A stretch of DNA of 6,407 bases, from the NCBI GenBank assembly GCA_017860085.1, contig JAFNAJ010000157.1, positions 1 to 6,407 of the forward strand. Direction: 5' to 3'. Position 1 is the stretch's first letter, and every line of letters begins with the position of its first letter. A program made the position numbers and the translations under genes. This stretch comes from Acidobacteriota bacterium (GTDB lineage: Bacteria > Acidobacteriota > Vicinamibacteria > Vicinamibacterales > JAFNAJ01). Positions 1 through 5,379 of the stretch are shown in pieces. The notes below the pieces were generated by a model. The model did not search any database. It had not been told where the DNA came from and worked only from the letters and a program-made list of their open reading frames with translations.

Positions 1-1063
1 CGGCAGCCTCGAGCCCGGAAATCGGCTTCCCCTTCTCGAACGCGCCGGGGTAGCCTCCCGAAGCCAGCACGACACCCACGTGCGGCTCGGTCGAGAGCCG
101 ACACGCACGCCGCGGGAGCCATCCGCGGGCGGCCTCCACGAGCAGGTCGAGGCAGTGCTCCTCCAGCATCGGGAGCACGACCTGGGCCTCGGGATCGCCG
201 AAGCGGACGTTGAACTCGACGACCTTCGGGCCGGTGCCCGTCAGCATGAGCCCCACGTAAAGGAACCCGCGGTAGGGGTGCCCCTCCTCCCGCATGCCGG
301 CCAATGTCGGGTCGACAATCTCCCGCATGACGCCGTCGGCCAGAGAAGCCGTGACCAACGGGCTGGGCGCGAACGCACCCATCCCGCCCGTGTTTGGTCC
401 CTGATCGTCATCAAACGCGCGCTTGTGGTCCTGCGCCGTGCCGATGGGGATCGCACGCTCGCCGTCGGCCAGCACGAAGAACGAGGCCTCCTGGCCCACC
501 AGGCACTCTTCCACGACGAGACGGTCGCCGGCCTCGCCGAACTGACGCGCAACCATCGAGGCTTCAATCGCGCCCTCGGCCGTCTCGCGGTCGTGGGCCA
601 CCACGACGCCCTTGCCCGCTGCCAGGCCGTCCGCCTTGATGACAATCGGGAGGCCCAGCTCGTCGACGGCCCAGCGTGCGGTCTCGGCCGACTCACAGAT
701 GCGGTAGCGGGCCGTCGGCACCCGATGCCGCTTCATGAACTCCTTCGCAAACGCCTTGGAGGTTTCGAGGCGCGCGGCCGCGCGGGAGGGCCCCAGCAGG
801 GGAAGCCCCTCGGCGTGGAAGAGGTCGCTGATACCGAGAGCCAGGGGGGCCTCCGGACCGACGACGGTCAGGTCGATTGCCTCCCGGCGCGCCAGTGCGA
901 GGAGGTCGGTGGGCGCCGTGGGGCTGACAGGCACGTTGGTCGCCACCTGCGCGGTGCCCGGGTTGCCGGGGGCGCACAGCAGGCGCTCGACACGGGGATC
1001 GGAGGCCAGCTTCCAGGCGATGGCGTGCTCGCGGGCGCCTGAGCCTATGACGAGAACGTTCAT
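1..1063 (-). CDS. purD: Phosphoribosylamine-glycine ligase (GAR synthetase), C-terminus cut by window edge
   Basis: PurD catalyses the second step of de novo purine synthesis in the cytosol: ATP-dependent ligation of glycine to 5-phosphoribosylamine, giving GAR. The frame runs on the minus strand from an ATG at 1063-1061 and stays open to the left edge, giving 354 residues. The family is usually about 420-430, so only the C-terminal end is missing. Visible landmarks in order: the N-terminal nucleotide-fold start VLVIGSGAREHA (residues 3-14), GPEAPL (69-74), the ATP-grasp segment KADGLAAGKGV (143-153), DHKRAFDDDQGPNTGGMGAF (212-231) and the metal/ATP-site motif EFNVRFGDPE (283-292). All key motifs are intact. 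The start is fixed by the canonical MNVLVIGSGAREHA beginning, although no convincing Shine-Dalgarno precedes it. It is divergent from rpsU. Identification is essentially certain. Confidence 0.97.
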   Translation of the reverse strand, partial: MNVLVIGSGAREHAIAWKLASDPRVERLLCAPGNPGTAQVATNVPVSPTAPTDLLALARREAIDLTVVGPEAPLALGISDLFHAEGLPLLGPSRAAARLETSKAFAKEFMKRHRVPTARYRICESAETARWAVDELGLPIVIKADGLAAGKGVVVAHDRETAEGAIEASMVARQFGEAGDRLVVEECLVGQEASFFVLADGERAIPIGTAQDHKRAFDDDQGPNTGGMGAFAPSPLVTASLADGVMREIVDPTLAGMREEGHPYRGFLYVGLMLTGTGPKVVEFNVRFGDPEAQVVLPMLEEHCLDLLVEAARGWLPRRACRLSTEPHVGVVLASGGYPGAFEKGKPISGLEAA

Positions 1064-1093
1064 GGCGGCGTGTCGACGGCGGGGGTGGCTTCG

Positions 1094-1122
1094 TTGACCC
1101 TGGCCAGGTTTCGCCCTAGAAT
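1094..1122 (+). promoter_or_regulatory. Sigma70-type promoter for rpsU and the zinc-ribbon gene
   Basis: TTGACC (1094-1099) and TAGAAT (1117-1122) are separated by exactly 17 nt. Each hexamer matches the sigma70 consensus at five of six positions. Transcription would start near 1129-1130, leaving a leader of about 86 nt before the rpsU GTG at 1216. The promoter lies in the divergent gap between purD and rpsU and points toward rpsU. No equally good promoter was found for purD on the other strand. Confidence 0.7.
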
Positions 1123-1130
1123 GGCGGTTT

Positions 1131-1180
1131 GCCCGTGCTAGCGTAGCACATCCCGATCGGGGGACGTGACGCCCACGGGC
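1131..1180 (+). promoter_or_regulatory. Putative structured 5' leader of rpsU
   Basis: Just downstream of the predicted transcription start the leader contains several self-complementary stretches. GTGCTA (1135-1140) and TAGCAC (1144-1149) form a 6-bp hairpin with a GCG loop. CCCGATCGGG (1152-1161) is a 10-base palindrome. GCCCGTG (1131-1137) is complementary to CACGGGC (1174-1180) and would close the whole segment. The closing stem and the first hairpin share bases 1135-1137, so they are partly alternative folds. I do not recognise a known riboswitch or ribosomal-protein leader. In GC-rich DNA some of this may be chance. Confidence 0.35.
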
Positions 1181-1215
1181 TGCCGACGTTCGGCCGTGAG
1201 GGGGTGACATCGCCA

Positions 1216-1413
1216 GTGGCTGAAGTGAAGGTGCAGGAGGGCGAATCGATCGAGAGCGCGCTCCGGCGTTTCAAGCGCAAGGTCCAGCAAGAGGACATCA
1301 TCAAGGACATCAAGAAGCATTCCTTCTACATGAAGCCCGGCGACCGGCGACGCGCAAAGCAGGCCTTGGCCCGCAAGCGCAGCCGGAAGAAGCAGCGCCG
1401 CGAGGCTGAGTAA
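1216..1413 (+). CDS. rpsU: 30S ribosomal protein S21
   Basis: S21 is a small, strongly basic protein of the 30S subunit, located near the 3' end of 16S rRNA and involved in translation initiation. The product is 65 residues, normal for the family. It shows the conserved beginning MAEVKVQEGESIESALRRFK, then KVQQEDIIKDIKKHSFY, and a Lys/Arg-rich tail containing ALARKRSRKK. I chose GTG at 1216 over the in-frame GTG at 1204. It gives the canonical MAEV start, and the purine-rich AGGGGGTGA (1199-1207) lies 8 nt upstream of it, whereas the upstream GTG overlaps this ribosome binding site and would add a non-homologous MTSP. A strong promoter candidate lies at 1094-1122, and the zinc-ribbon gene follows 12 nt after the stop, so the two are probably co-transcribed. 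Confidence 0.96.
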   Translation: MAEVKVQEGESIESALRRFKRKVQQEDIIKDIKKHSFYMKPGDRRRAKQALARKRSRKKQRREAE

Positions 1414-1425
1414 AGGATCGGCGCG

Positions 1426-1746
1426 ATGGACTTCGAAGACCGGCACCTGCAGTGCACGACCTGCGGTGCCGACTTCGTCTGGACGGCTGGCGAGCAGCGG
1501 TTCTTTGCCGACCGGGCACTCGAACACGTGCCTAGGCGCTGTCCGGCCTGCAAGCGGCGCCGCGCCTCGGACCGGCGGGCAGACGCCGATCGCGGCGCGC
1601 GCGTCACGTTCCCCGTCCGGTGTTCGAACTGTGGCCGCGAGACCACGGTCCCGTTCCGCCCAACCGAGGGGCGCCCGGTGTTCTGCCGGAGTTGTTTCGA
1701 GCAACGCAGACACGAGGCCGCGGCCAGTCGACGGCCCACGGCCTGA
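1426..1746 (+). CDS. Small double zinc-ribbon protein (zf-trcl plus CxxC-x17-CxxC type)
   Basis: The product is 106 residues with two four-cysteine modules. The first has C10-x2-C13 and C39-x2-C42, 25 residues apart, in a context (LQCTTCGADFVW, then RCPACK) resembling the zinc-ribbon family known as zf-trcl. The second has C66-x2-C69 and C87-x2-C90 with exactly 17 residues between the pairs, matching the CxxC-x17-CxxC family. The linker and tail are Arg-rich, including ACKRRRASDRR, which would suit nucleic-acid binding. There is no signal peptide or membrane segment, so it is likely cytosolic. The ATG is preceded by AAAGGA (1412-1417) with 8-nt spacing, overlapping the rpsU stop. Its exact role is unknown. 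Placement directly after rpsU suggests a link to translation or RNA, but this is inference. Confidence 0.88.
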   Translation: MDFEDRHLQCTTCGADFVWTAGEQRFFADRALEHVPRRCPACKRRRASDRRADADRGARVTFPVRCSNCGRETTVPFRPTEGRPVFCRSCFEQRRHEAAASRRPTA

Positions 1747-1769
1747 GTGCCTGCAACATGATGTAATGG

Positions 1770-1798
1770 TTGACGTTACGCGCACTTCGTGGTAACGT
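1770..1798 (+). promoter_or_regulatory. Candidate sigma70 promoter for the STAS-glycan operon
   Basis: TTGACG (1770-1775) is followed after 17 nt by TAACGT (1793-1798), which is preceded by TGG, an extended -10 element. The -35 matches consensus at five of six positions. The -10 matches only three of six but gains from the TGn extension. Transcription would begin near 1805, about 75 nt before the STAS start codon. An alternative is the extended -10 TGaTGTAAT (1759-1767), which lacks a matching -35. Either would drive the downstream genes. Confidence 0.45.
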
Positions 1799-1799
1799 C
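1772..1799. repeat. Perfect 8-bp inverted repeat over the promoter (possible operator)
   Basis: GACGTTAC (1772-1779) and GTAACGTC (1792-1799) are exact reverse complements separated by 12 nt. Their centres are 20 bp apart, about two helical turns, which suits a dimeric DNA-binding protein. The left arm overlaps the -35 and the right arm contains the -10 of the candidate promoter, so binding would block transcription. A related half-site, GGCGTTAC (1859-1866), matches the left arm at seven of eight positions and abuts the STAS ribosome binding site. No T-run follows, so this is not an intrinsic terminator. I do not recognise the motif as belonging to a named regulator. Confidence 0.5.
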
Positions 1800-1866
1800 T
1801 GCGGTCCGGTCCTGAGGTGTGTCGTTGTCGTCGTTCCCGATGGCGCGGCATGGGGCTGGGCGTTAC

Positions 1867-1874
1867 GGAGGGAG
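1867..1874 (+). promoter_or_regulatory. Strong ribosome binding site of the STAS gene
   Basis: GGAGGGAG sits 6 nt upstream of the ATG at 1881. It selects this start over the longer in-frame opening that begins upstream in the intergenic region. It is the best Shine-Dalgarno in the putative glycan operon, where later genes have weak or no such sites. Confidence 0.8.
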
Positions 1875-1880
1875 TCGGTC

Positions 1881-2219
1881 ATGCAAATCGACGAGAGGCT
1901 CGTGGGCGATGTGAAGATCCTCGATTTGACGGGCAAGATGACCCTTGGCGAAGGCGACGAACTGTTGCGCGACAAGGTCAACAGCCTGGTCCATCAGGGT
2001 CACAAGAAGCTCGTCCTCAACCTCGAGGGCGTCCCCTACATCGATAGCGCCGGCCTGGGCGAGATCGTCCGCACGTACACGACGGTCAGCCGCCAGGGTG
2101 GCAAGCTCAAGCTGCTGGGCCTGACCAAGCGAATCCAGGACCTGCTGTCGATCACGAAGCTGCTCACCGTGTTCGAGACGTACGACAACGAACAGGACGC
2201 GATCAAGAGCTTCTCCTGA
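1881..2219 (+). CDS. STAS-domain protein, anti-sigma factor antagonist-like
   Basis: This single-domain cytosolic STAS protein of 112 residues is related to SpoIIAA/RsbV-type antagonists. These bind or release a partner (typically an anti-sigma kinase) according to phosphorylation of a conserved serine. The whole length is the domain: beta-strand start DVKILDLTGKMTLGEGDEL (10-28), LVLNLEGVPYIDSAGLGEIV (44-63), then GGKLKLLGLTKRIQDLLSIT (73-92) and the C-terminal LLTVFETYDNEQDAIKSF. The phosphorylatable residue would be S56 in the DSAGLG loop. The start is set by GGAGGGAG with 6-nt spacing. No kinase, anti-sigma factor or phosphatase partner is in the window. It heads a run of glycan genes with a 22-nt gap to the next one, so it may regulate that pathway. 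The partner and output cannot be read from the sequence. Confidence 0.92.
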   Translation: MQIDERLVGDVKILDLTGKMTLGEGDELLRDKVNSLVHQGHKKLVLNLEGVPYIDSAGLGEIVRTYTTVSRQGGKLKLLGLTKRIQDLLSITKLLTVFETYDNEQDAIKSFS

Positions 2220-2233
2220 GGGCGGCGTCGCCC
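2220..2233 (+). repeat. Short hairpin between the STAS and UbiA-family genes
   Basis: GGGCG (2220-2224) and CGCCC (2229-2233) form a 5-bp GC stem with a 4-nt loop starting directly after the STAS stop codon. It fills most of the 22-nt gap where a ribosome binding site for the next gene would be expected. No T-run follows, so termination is unlikely. Confidence 0.35.
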
Positions 2234-2241
2234 CGCGCTCG

Positions 2242-3198
2242 ATGGCGCGACACCCCCTGACATCACCTCCAGTCGCGAGCGCCCCGGAGGCTCAGCCTCC
2301 CGGGGCGCCCCGTTCATTCCTGCGCAACCTGATCCGGTCGCTGCGTCCGGAGCAGTGGACGAAGAACCTCGTCATCTTCGCGGCGCTGCTCTTCGGCCAG
2401 AAGCTGCTCGACCGTGAGGCGGTGACGAGCGCGCTCGCCGCCTTCGCGGTGTTCTGCGGGCTGTCGGGCGTCGTTTACCTGGTGAACGACGTGATGGACC
2501 GCGACGCCGATCGCCAGCACCCCACCAAGTCGACGCGCCCGATCGCCAGCGGGGCCATCGTGCCGTCGAAGGCCCTCGCTGCCGCGGCAGCCATTGGTCT
2601 CGTCTCGCTCGCAGCGGCATGGACGCTGGGCTCGGCGTTCTTCGTGACGGCCGGCACGTACCTCGCGCTGCTGGCCTGCTACTCGGGTCCGATCAAGCAC
2701 GTGGTGATCCTCGACGTGCTCACAATTGCCATTGGTTTCGTCCTGCGCGCCGTGGCGGGCGCGGTGGCCATCAACGTGCCGATCAGTCACTGGCTGCTCG
2801 TCTGCACGATCCTCCTGGCCCTGTTTCTGGCGCTGAGCAAGCGTCGCCACGAGATCGTGCTGCTGGCCGACAACGCGACGTCGCACCGCCGCATCCTGAG
2901 CGAGTACAGCCCGTACCTGCTCGACCAGATGATCGGCGTGGTGACGGCGTCGACGCTGATGGCGTACGCCCTGTACACGGTGAGTCCCGAGACGATCGAG
3001 CGCTTTGGCTCAGACCGCCTGCTGCTCACCCTGCCGTTCCCGCTCTACGGGATCTTCCGGTATCTGTACCTGGTGCATCAGAAGCAGGGCGGGGGGAGCC
3101 CGGCCGAGATGCTGCTCACCGACCGCCCGCTGCTGGTCTGCGTCGGGTTCTGGGTGGCCGCGGTCATCATCATCCTCTATCATCCGTTTGGGATCTGA
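2242..3198 (+). CDS. UbiA-family polyprenyl-phosphate phosphoribosyltransferase-like membrane enzyme (DPPR synthase-like)
   Basis: This integral membrane protein of 318 residues belongs to the UbiA prenyltransferase superfamily and most resembles decaprenyl-phosphate phosphoribosyltransferase (Rv3806c type). That enzyme transfers phosphoribose from PRPP to a polyprenyl phosphate, the first step toward polyprenyl-phosphate arabinofuranose. Evidence: RPEQWTKN (35-42), the first Asp-rich motif N82-D83-x2-D86-x3-D90 followed by HPTKSTRPIASG (93-104), which is the DPPR-synthase form, the second segment PIKHVVILD (150-158) leading to GFVLRAVAG, and LALFLALSKRRHE (192-204). About nine hydrophobic segments are visible between 43 and 316. 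The Pro/Ala-rich N-terminal 25 residues are probably disordered. ATG at 2242 is the only plausible start, though it lacks a good Shine-Dalgarno. DprE1/DprE2-like partners are not in the window. A different UbiA subfamily activity is possible. Confidence 0.85.
   Translation: MARHPLTSPPVASAPEAQPPGAPRSFLRNLIRSLRPEQWTKNLVIFAALLFGQKLLDREAVTSALAAFAVFCGLSGVVYLVNDVMDRDADRQHPTKSTRPIASGAIVPSKALAAAAAIGLVSLAAAWTLGSAFFVTAGTYLALLACYSGPIKHVVILDVLTIAIGFVLRAVAGAVAINVPISHWLLVCTILLALFLALSKRRHEIVLLADNATSHRRILSEYSPYLLDQMIGVVTASTLMAYALYTVSPETIERFGSDRLLLTLPFPLYGIFRYLYLVHQKQGGGSPAEMLLTDRPLLVCVGFWVAAVIIILYHPFGI
2279..2308 (+). repeat. 13-bp GC-rich hairpin in the 5' end of the UbiA-family gene
   Basis: GCGCCCC (2279-2285) pairs with GGGGCGC (2302-2308), and GGAGGC (2286-2291) pairs with GCCTCC (2295-2300). 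One bulged C lies at 2301 and the loop is TCA. This is the strongest local hairpin I noticed in the window. It begins about 37 nt after the start codon, in codons 13-23, which encode a Pro/Ala-rich segment. No T-run follows. It could slow translation or transcription between the regulator gene and the biosynthetic genes, or simply reflect GC-rich Pro/Gly codons. Confidence 0.6.
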
Positions 3199-3204
3199 CC
3201 GAAC

Positions 3205-3227
3205 AGGTTCCCAGGGTTCCAAGGTTC
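3205..3227 (+). repeat. Imperfect tandem GGTTC(C) microrepeat
   Basis: GGTTC occurs three times in the 34-nt gap between genes, at 3206-3210, 3215-3219 and 3223-3227, within units close to AGGTTCCC, AGGGTTCCA and AGGTTC. The spacing is 9 then 8 nt. The AAGG at 3221-3224 in the last unit lies 8 nt before the next start codon and may serve as its weak ribosome binding site. The type of short repeat resembles dispersed intergenic GGTTCC repeats, but only this one array is seen here. Confidence 0.5.
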
Positions 3228-3232
3228 GCGCG

Positions 3233-4042
3233 ATGAGTGATTTCAGTGTGCGGTCGGACGGCATCGACGTCGAACGGATCATGCAGCAGATCCGGGCGCG
3301 GATTCGGGAGAAGCGCGGCGTCGACTACACCGAGGACGAGATTCGCGAGCTCGCCTCCGTGAAGCTCGACCGTTTTCTCGATCCGAAACAGCTGCGTTCA
3401 GGGCTCGTCGAGCAGTTTCGCAAGGCACGGGAGAGCGCTCCGCCCGAGACGTACGACTTCGAGGACACGACGATCTACGAGTCGCACCGGCTGCCCTTCC
3501 TCGCGACGATCCGACGCCTGCTGAACCCGATTCTCAAGTTGTTCTTCAACCCGAATCCCATCATTCACGCCCTGCACCTGCAAAGCCGCGTCAACAAGCG
3601 GCTCGTCGCGAAAGAGAGCCTCGACTACGAGGTGATGAGCAATCTCGTCCTCGAGCTGACACGCCTGAGCGTCGAGGTGAAGAACCTCAGGATGCGCGTC
3701 GAATCGCTGTCGACCCGGCTCGACTTCGACGAGCGTCGCGCGCGCGCCCTGGAAGGCGTGGTCCAGCTGAAGCCGGGCGCCTTGTCGCCCGACCTGTCGA
3801 CGCTCGGCCCCGAGCGCGTGCCGGCCGGAGGGAGCGAGGGCGGCGAGGGCGACGCCGCGTCGAAAGCGGGTCGTCGCCGCCGACGGCGCCGCCGCCGGCG
3901 TCCGGGAAGCCCTGGAGACGAAGCGGTCGTGGGCGCTGGTCCCCACGCCAGCCAGACCTCGCCGGGCGGCGACACCGACGCTCAGCCCGACGCGGAGGAT
4001 GACGGGCCCGGGACCGAGTCGTCGAGCGGCGAGGATTCGTAG
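3233..4042 (+). CDS. Unrecognised coiled-coil protein with Arg10 tract, in glycan operon
   Basis: The product is 269 residues and I do not recognise a catalytic domain. The charged N-terminus contains DVERIMQQIRARIREKRGVD (12-31) and DEIRELASVKLDRFLD (35-50). A hydrophobic/amphipathic stretch, FLATIRRLLNPILKLFFNPN (89-108), may lie on the membrane. A coiled coil follows, with hydrophobic residues in perfect 3/4 spacing at M135, L138, L142, L145, V149, L152, V156, L159 and L163. The C-terminal third is low-complexity: ten consecutive arginines (R214-R223), then an acidic, Ser/Gly/Pro-rich tail rich in Asp and Glu. The ATG at 3233 gives a sensible MSDFSVRSD start. The frame is open further upstream but would overlap the UbiA gene. 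Similar N-terminal regions accompany polysaccharide-cluster proteins, as I recall, so a membrane-associated scaffold for the glycosyltransferases is plausible but unproven. Confidence 0.85.
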   Translation: MSDFSVRSDGIDVERIMQQIRARIREKRGVDYTEDEIRELASVKLDRFLDPKQLRSGLVEQFRKARESAPPETYDFEDTTIYESHRLPFLATIRRLLNPILKLFFNPNPIIHALHLQSRVNKRLVAKESLDYEVMSNLVLELTRLSVEVKNLRMRVESLSTRLDFDERRARALEGVVQLKPGALSPDLSTLGPERVPAGGSEGGEGDAASKAGRRRRRRRRRRPGSPGDEAVVGAGPHASQTSPGGDTDAQPDAEDDGPGTESSSGEDS

Positions 4043-4047
4043 GGCCG

Positions 4048-5379
4048 GTGAAGCTCGCGGTCGTCGTTCAGCGGTACGGCGCCGAGATCAACGGGGGCGC
4101 CGAGCTCCACGCCCGGTACATCGCCGAGTTGCTCGCCGCGCGCCACCAGGTGGAGGTCCTCACCTCCTGCGCCCGCGATTACGTCACCTGGCGCAACGAC
4201 CTGCCTGCAGGCGACGACACCGTCAACGGCATCACGGTCCGCCGCTTCGAGACGTCGAGCGAGCGCGACCCGATCGATTTCGGGCTGCGGTCGAGGGTCG
4301 TGTTCCACGAGCCCCACTCGCTCGCCCAGGAACTGGCGTGGCTGCGCAGCGAGGGGCCGACGAGCCCGGCTCTCGTGCGGTACATCCGCCGACACGCAAA
4401 CCGCTACGACCTGCTCTTGTTCTTCAGCTTCCGGTACTACCACGCCTATCACGGGATTCGCGCGGCTCCCGCTCGGGCCCTCCTTGTCCCGACGGCTGAG
4501 CGGGAACTGGCCGTGGGGCTCTCGCTCTTCGCCCCCATCTTCCGCGGAGTGCGCGGCATCATGTACAACTCCCACGAGGAGCAGGCGATGATCCGGGCCG
4601 TGTCCGACAACGCGCACGTTCCGGGAGTGGTCGTGGGGGTCGGGTCGAAGGTTCCGGAGCGGACCTCACCCCAGCGGTTTCGCCGGACGCACGGACTCAG
4701 CGGGCCATTCATCGTGTACGTCGGCCGCATCGACGAGAACAAGGGGTGCAAGGAGCTGTTCGATTTCTTCTTGCGCTACGCCTCGGCCCGCAGCCGGAGC
4801 CTGTCGCTGGTGCTGATTGGCAACTCCATCCTGCCGATTCCCGAGCACCCGCGCATTCGACACCTGGGGTTCGTGTCCGACGAGGAGAAGTTCGACGCCA
4901 TCGCGGCCGCAGAGGCCCTGGTAATGCCGTCCTTCTACGAGAGCCTGTCGATGGTGGCGCTCGAGGCCTGGGCACTGGGCAGGCCCGTGCTGGCCAACGG
5001 CCGGTGCGATGTGCTGAGAGGGCAGTGCATCCGGAGCAACGCGGGCCTCTACTACGACACGTACGAGGAGTTCGCCGAGGCCCTGCTCGCGCTGACCACG
5101 GACCCTGCCCTCAACGAGGGGCTCGGGGCGCGCGGTCGAGCGTACTATCGCGCCCACTACACGTGGCCAGTCATCGAGCGGAAATACCAGGACATGCTCG
5201 AGCGGGTGTCGAGCGACGAAGCCGCAGCGGGTGAGTCACGCCTCGAGCCGTTGCCGGGCTGGCTGGCACGGCGGCACCGGACGTCTCCTGCCGCGACGGA
5301 GGTCTTGGCCCGCGTGCCAACCGGGGCGGTCCAGGTCGACCGCGACGGCCGCAGTCACGTCGATCGGCCACGGCCATGA
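4048..5379 (+). CDS. GT-B glycosyltransferase, family 4-like (group 1)
   Basis: This retaining-type glycosyltransferase of 443 residues is predicted to transfer a sugar from a nucleotide-sugar donor onto a growing glycan at the cytosolic membrane face. The N-terminal half begins KLAVVVQRYGAEINGGAELH (2-21), with the GG loop typical of acceptor-side GT-B domains. The donor half starts at FIVYVGRIDENKG (221-233), continues with IRHLGFVSDEEKF (270-282), and carries the E-x7-E motif at E298 and E306 in YESLSMVALEAW. The fold ends near 388. About 55 further residues, rich in Arg, Pro and Ala, form a tail of unknown role. Translation starts at GTG 4048, 5 nt after the previous stop. GAGGA (4031-4035) is a possible distant ribosome binding site, and coupling is likely. 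Donor and acceptor cannot be told from sequence. Confidence 0.92.
   Translation: MKLAVVVQRYGAEINGGAELHARYIAELLAARHQVEVLTSCARDYVTWRNDLPAGDDTVNGITVRRFETSSERDPIDFGLRSRVVFHEPHSLAQELAWLRSEGPTSPALVRYIRRHANRYDLLLFFSFRYYHAYHGIRAAPARALLVPTAERELAVGLSLFAPIFRGVRGIMYNSHEEQAMIRAVSDNAHVPGVVVGVGSKVPERTSPQRFRRTHGLSGPFIVYVGRIDENKGCKELFDFFLRYASARSRSLSLVLIGNSILPIPEHPRIRHLGFVSDEEKFDAIAAAEALVMPSFYESLSMVALEAWALGRPVLANGRCDVLRGQCIRSNAGLYYDTYEEFAEALLALTTDPALNEGLGARGRAYYRAHYTWPVIERKYQDMLERVSSDEAAAGESRLEPLPGWLARRHRTSPAATEVLARVPTGAVQVDRDGRSHVDRPRP

Noticed and set aside
80..1042. Long plus-strand open frame of 320 codons
   Set aside because: It lies antisense to purD, whose full set of family motifs is on the minus strand. 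The plus-strand product is Arg/Gly/His-rich with no recognisable domain, typical of a GC-rich shadow frame.
1716..1725. GGCCGCGGCC palindrome near the end of the zinc-ribbon gene, considered as a terminator
   Set aside because: It has no loop or T-run, lies inside the coding region, and is a common sequence in GC-rich DNA.
1138..1851. Minus-strand open frame of 237 codons across rpsU and the zinc-ribbon gene
   Set aside because: It overlaps two well-supported genes and a promoter region and shows no family motif.
1770..1880. Upstream extension of the STAS frame
   Set aside because: GGAGGGAG at 1867-1874 and the standard domain start place initiation at 1881; the extra residues match no STAS extension and overlap the promoter candidate.
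1..2242. Functional link between purD and the UbiA-like enzyme through shared PRPP metabolism
   Set aside because: purD is divergent and separated by rpsU and the zinc-ribbon gene, and PurD itself does not use PRPP, so adjacency is probably coincidental.
2314..2886. Minus-strand open frame of 190 codons
   Set aside because: It is antisense to the UbiA-family gene; charged composition without motifs is expected opposite GC-rich membrane-protein codons.
3398..3946. Minus-strand open frame of 182 codons
   Set aside because: It is antisense to the coiled-coil gene. That gene fits the operon spacing and shows regular heptads, while the antisense frame shows nothing recognisable.
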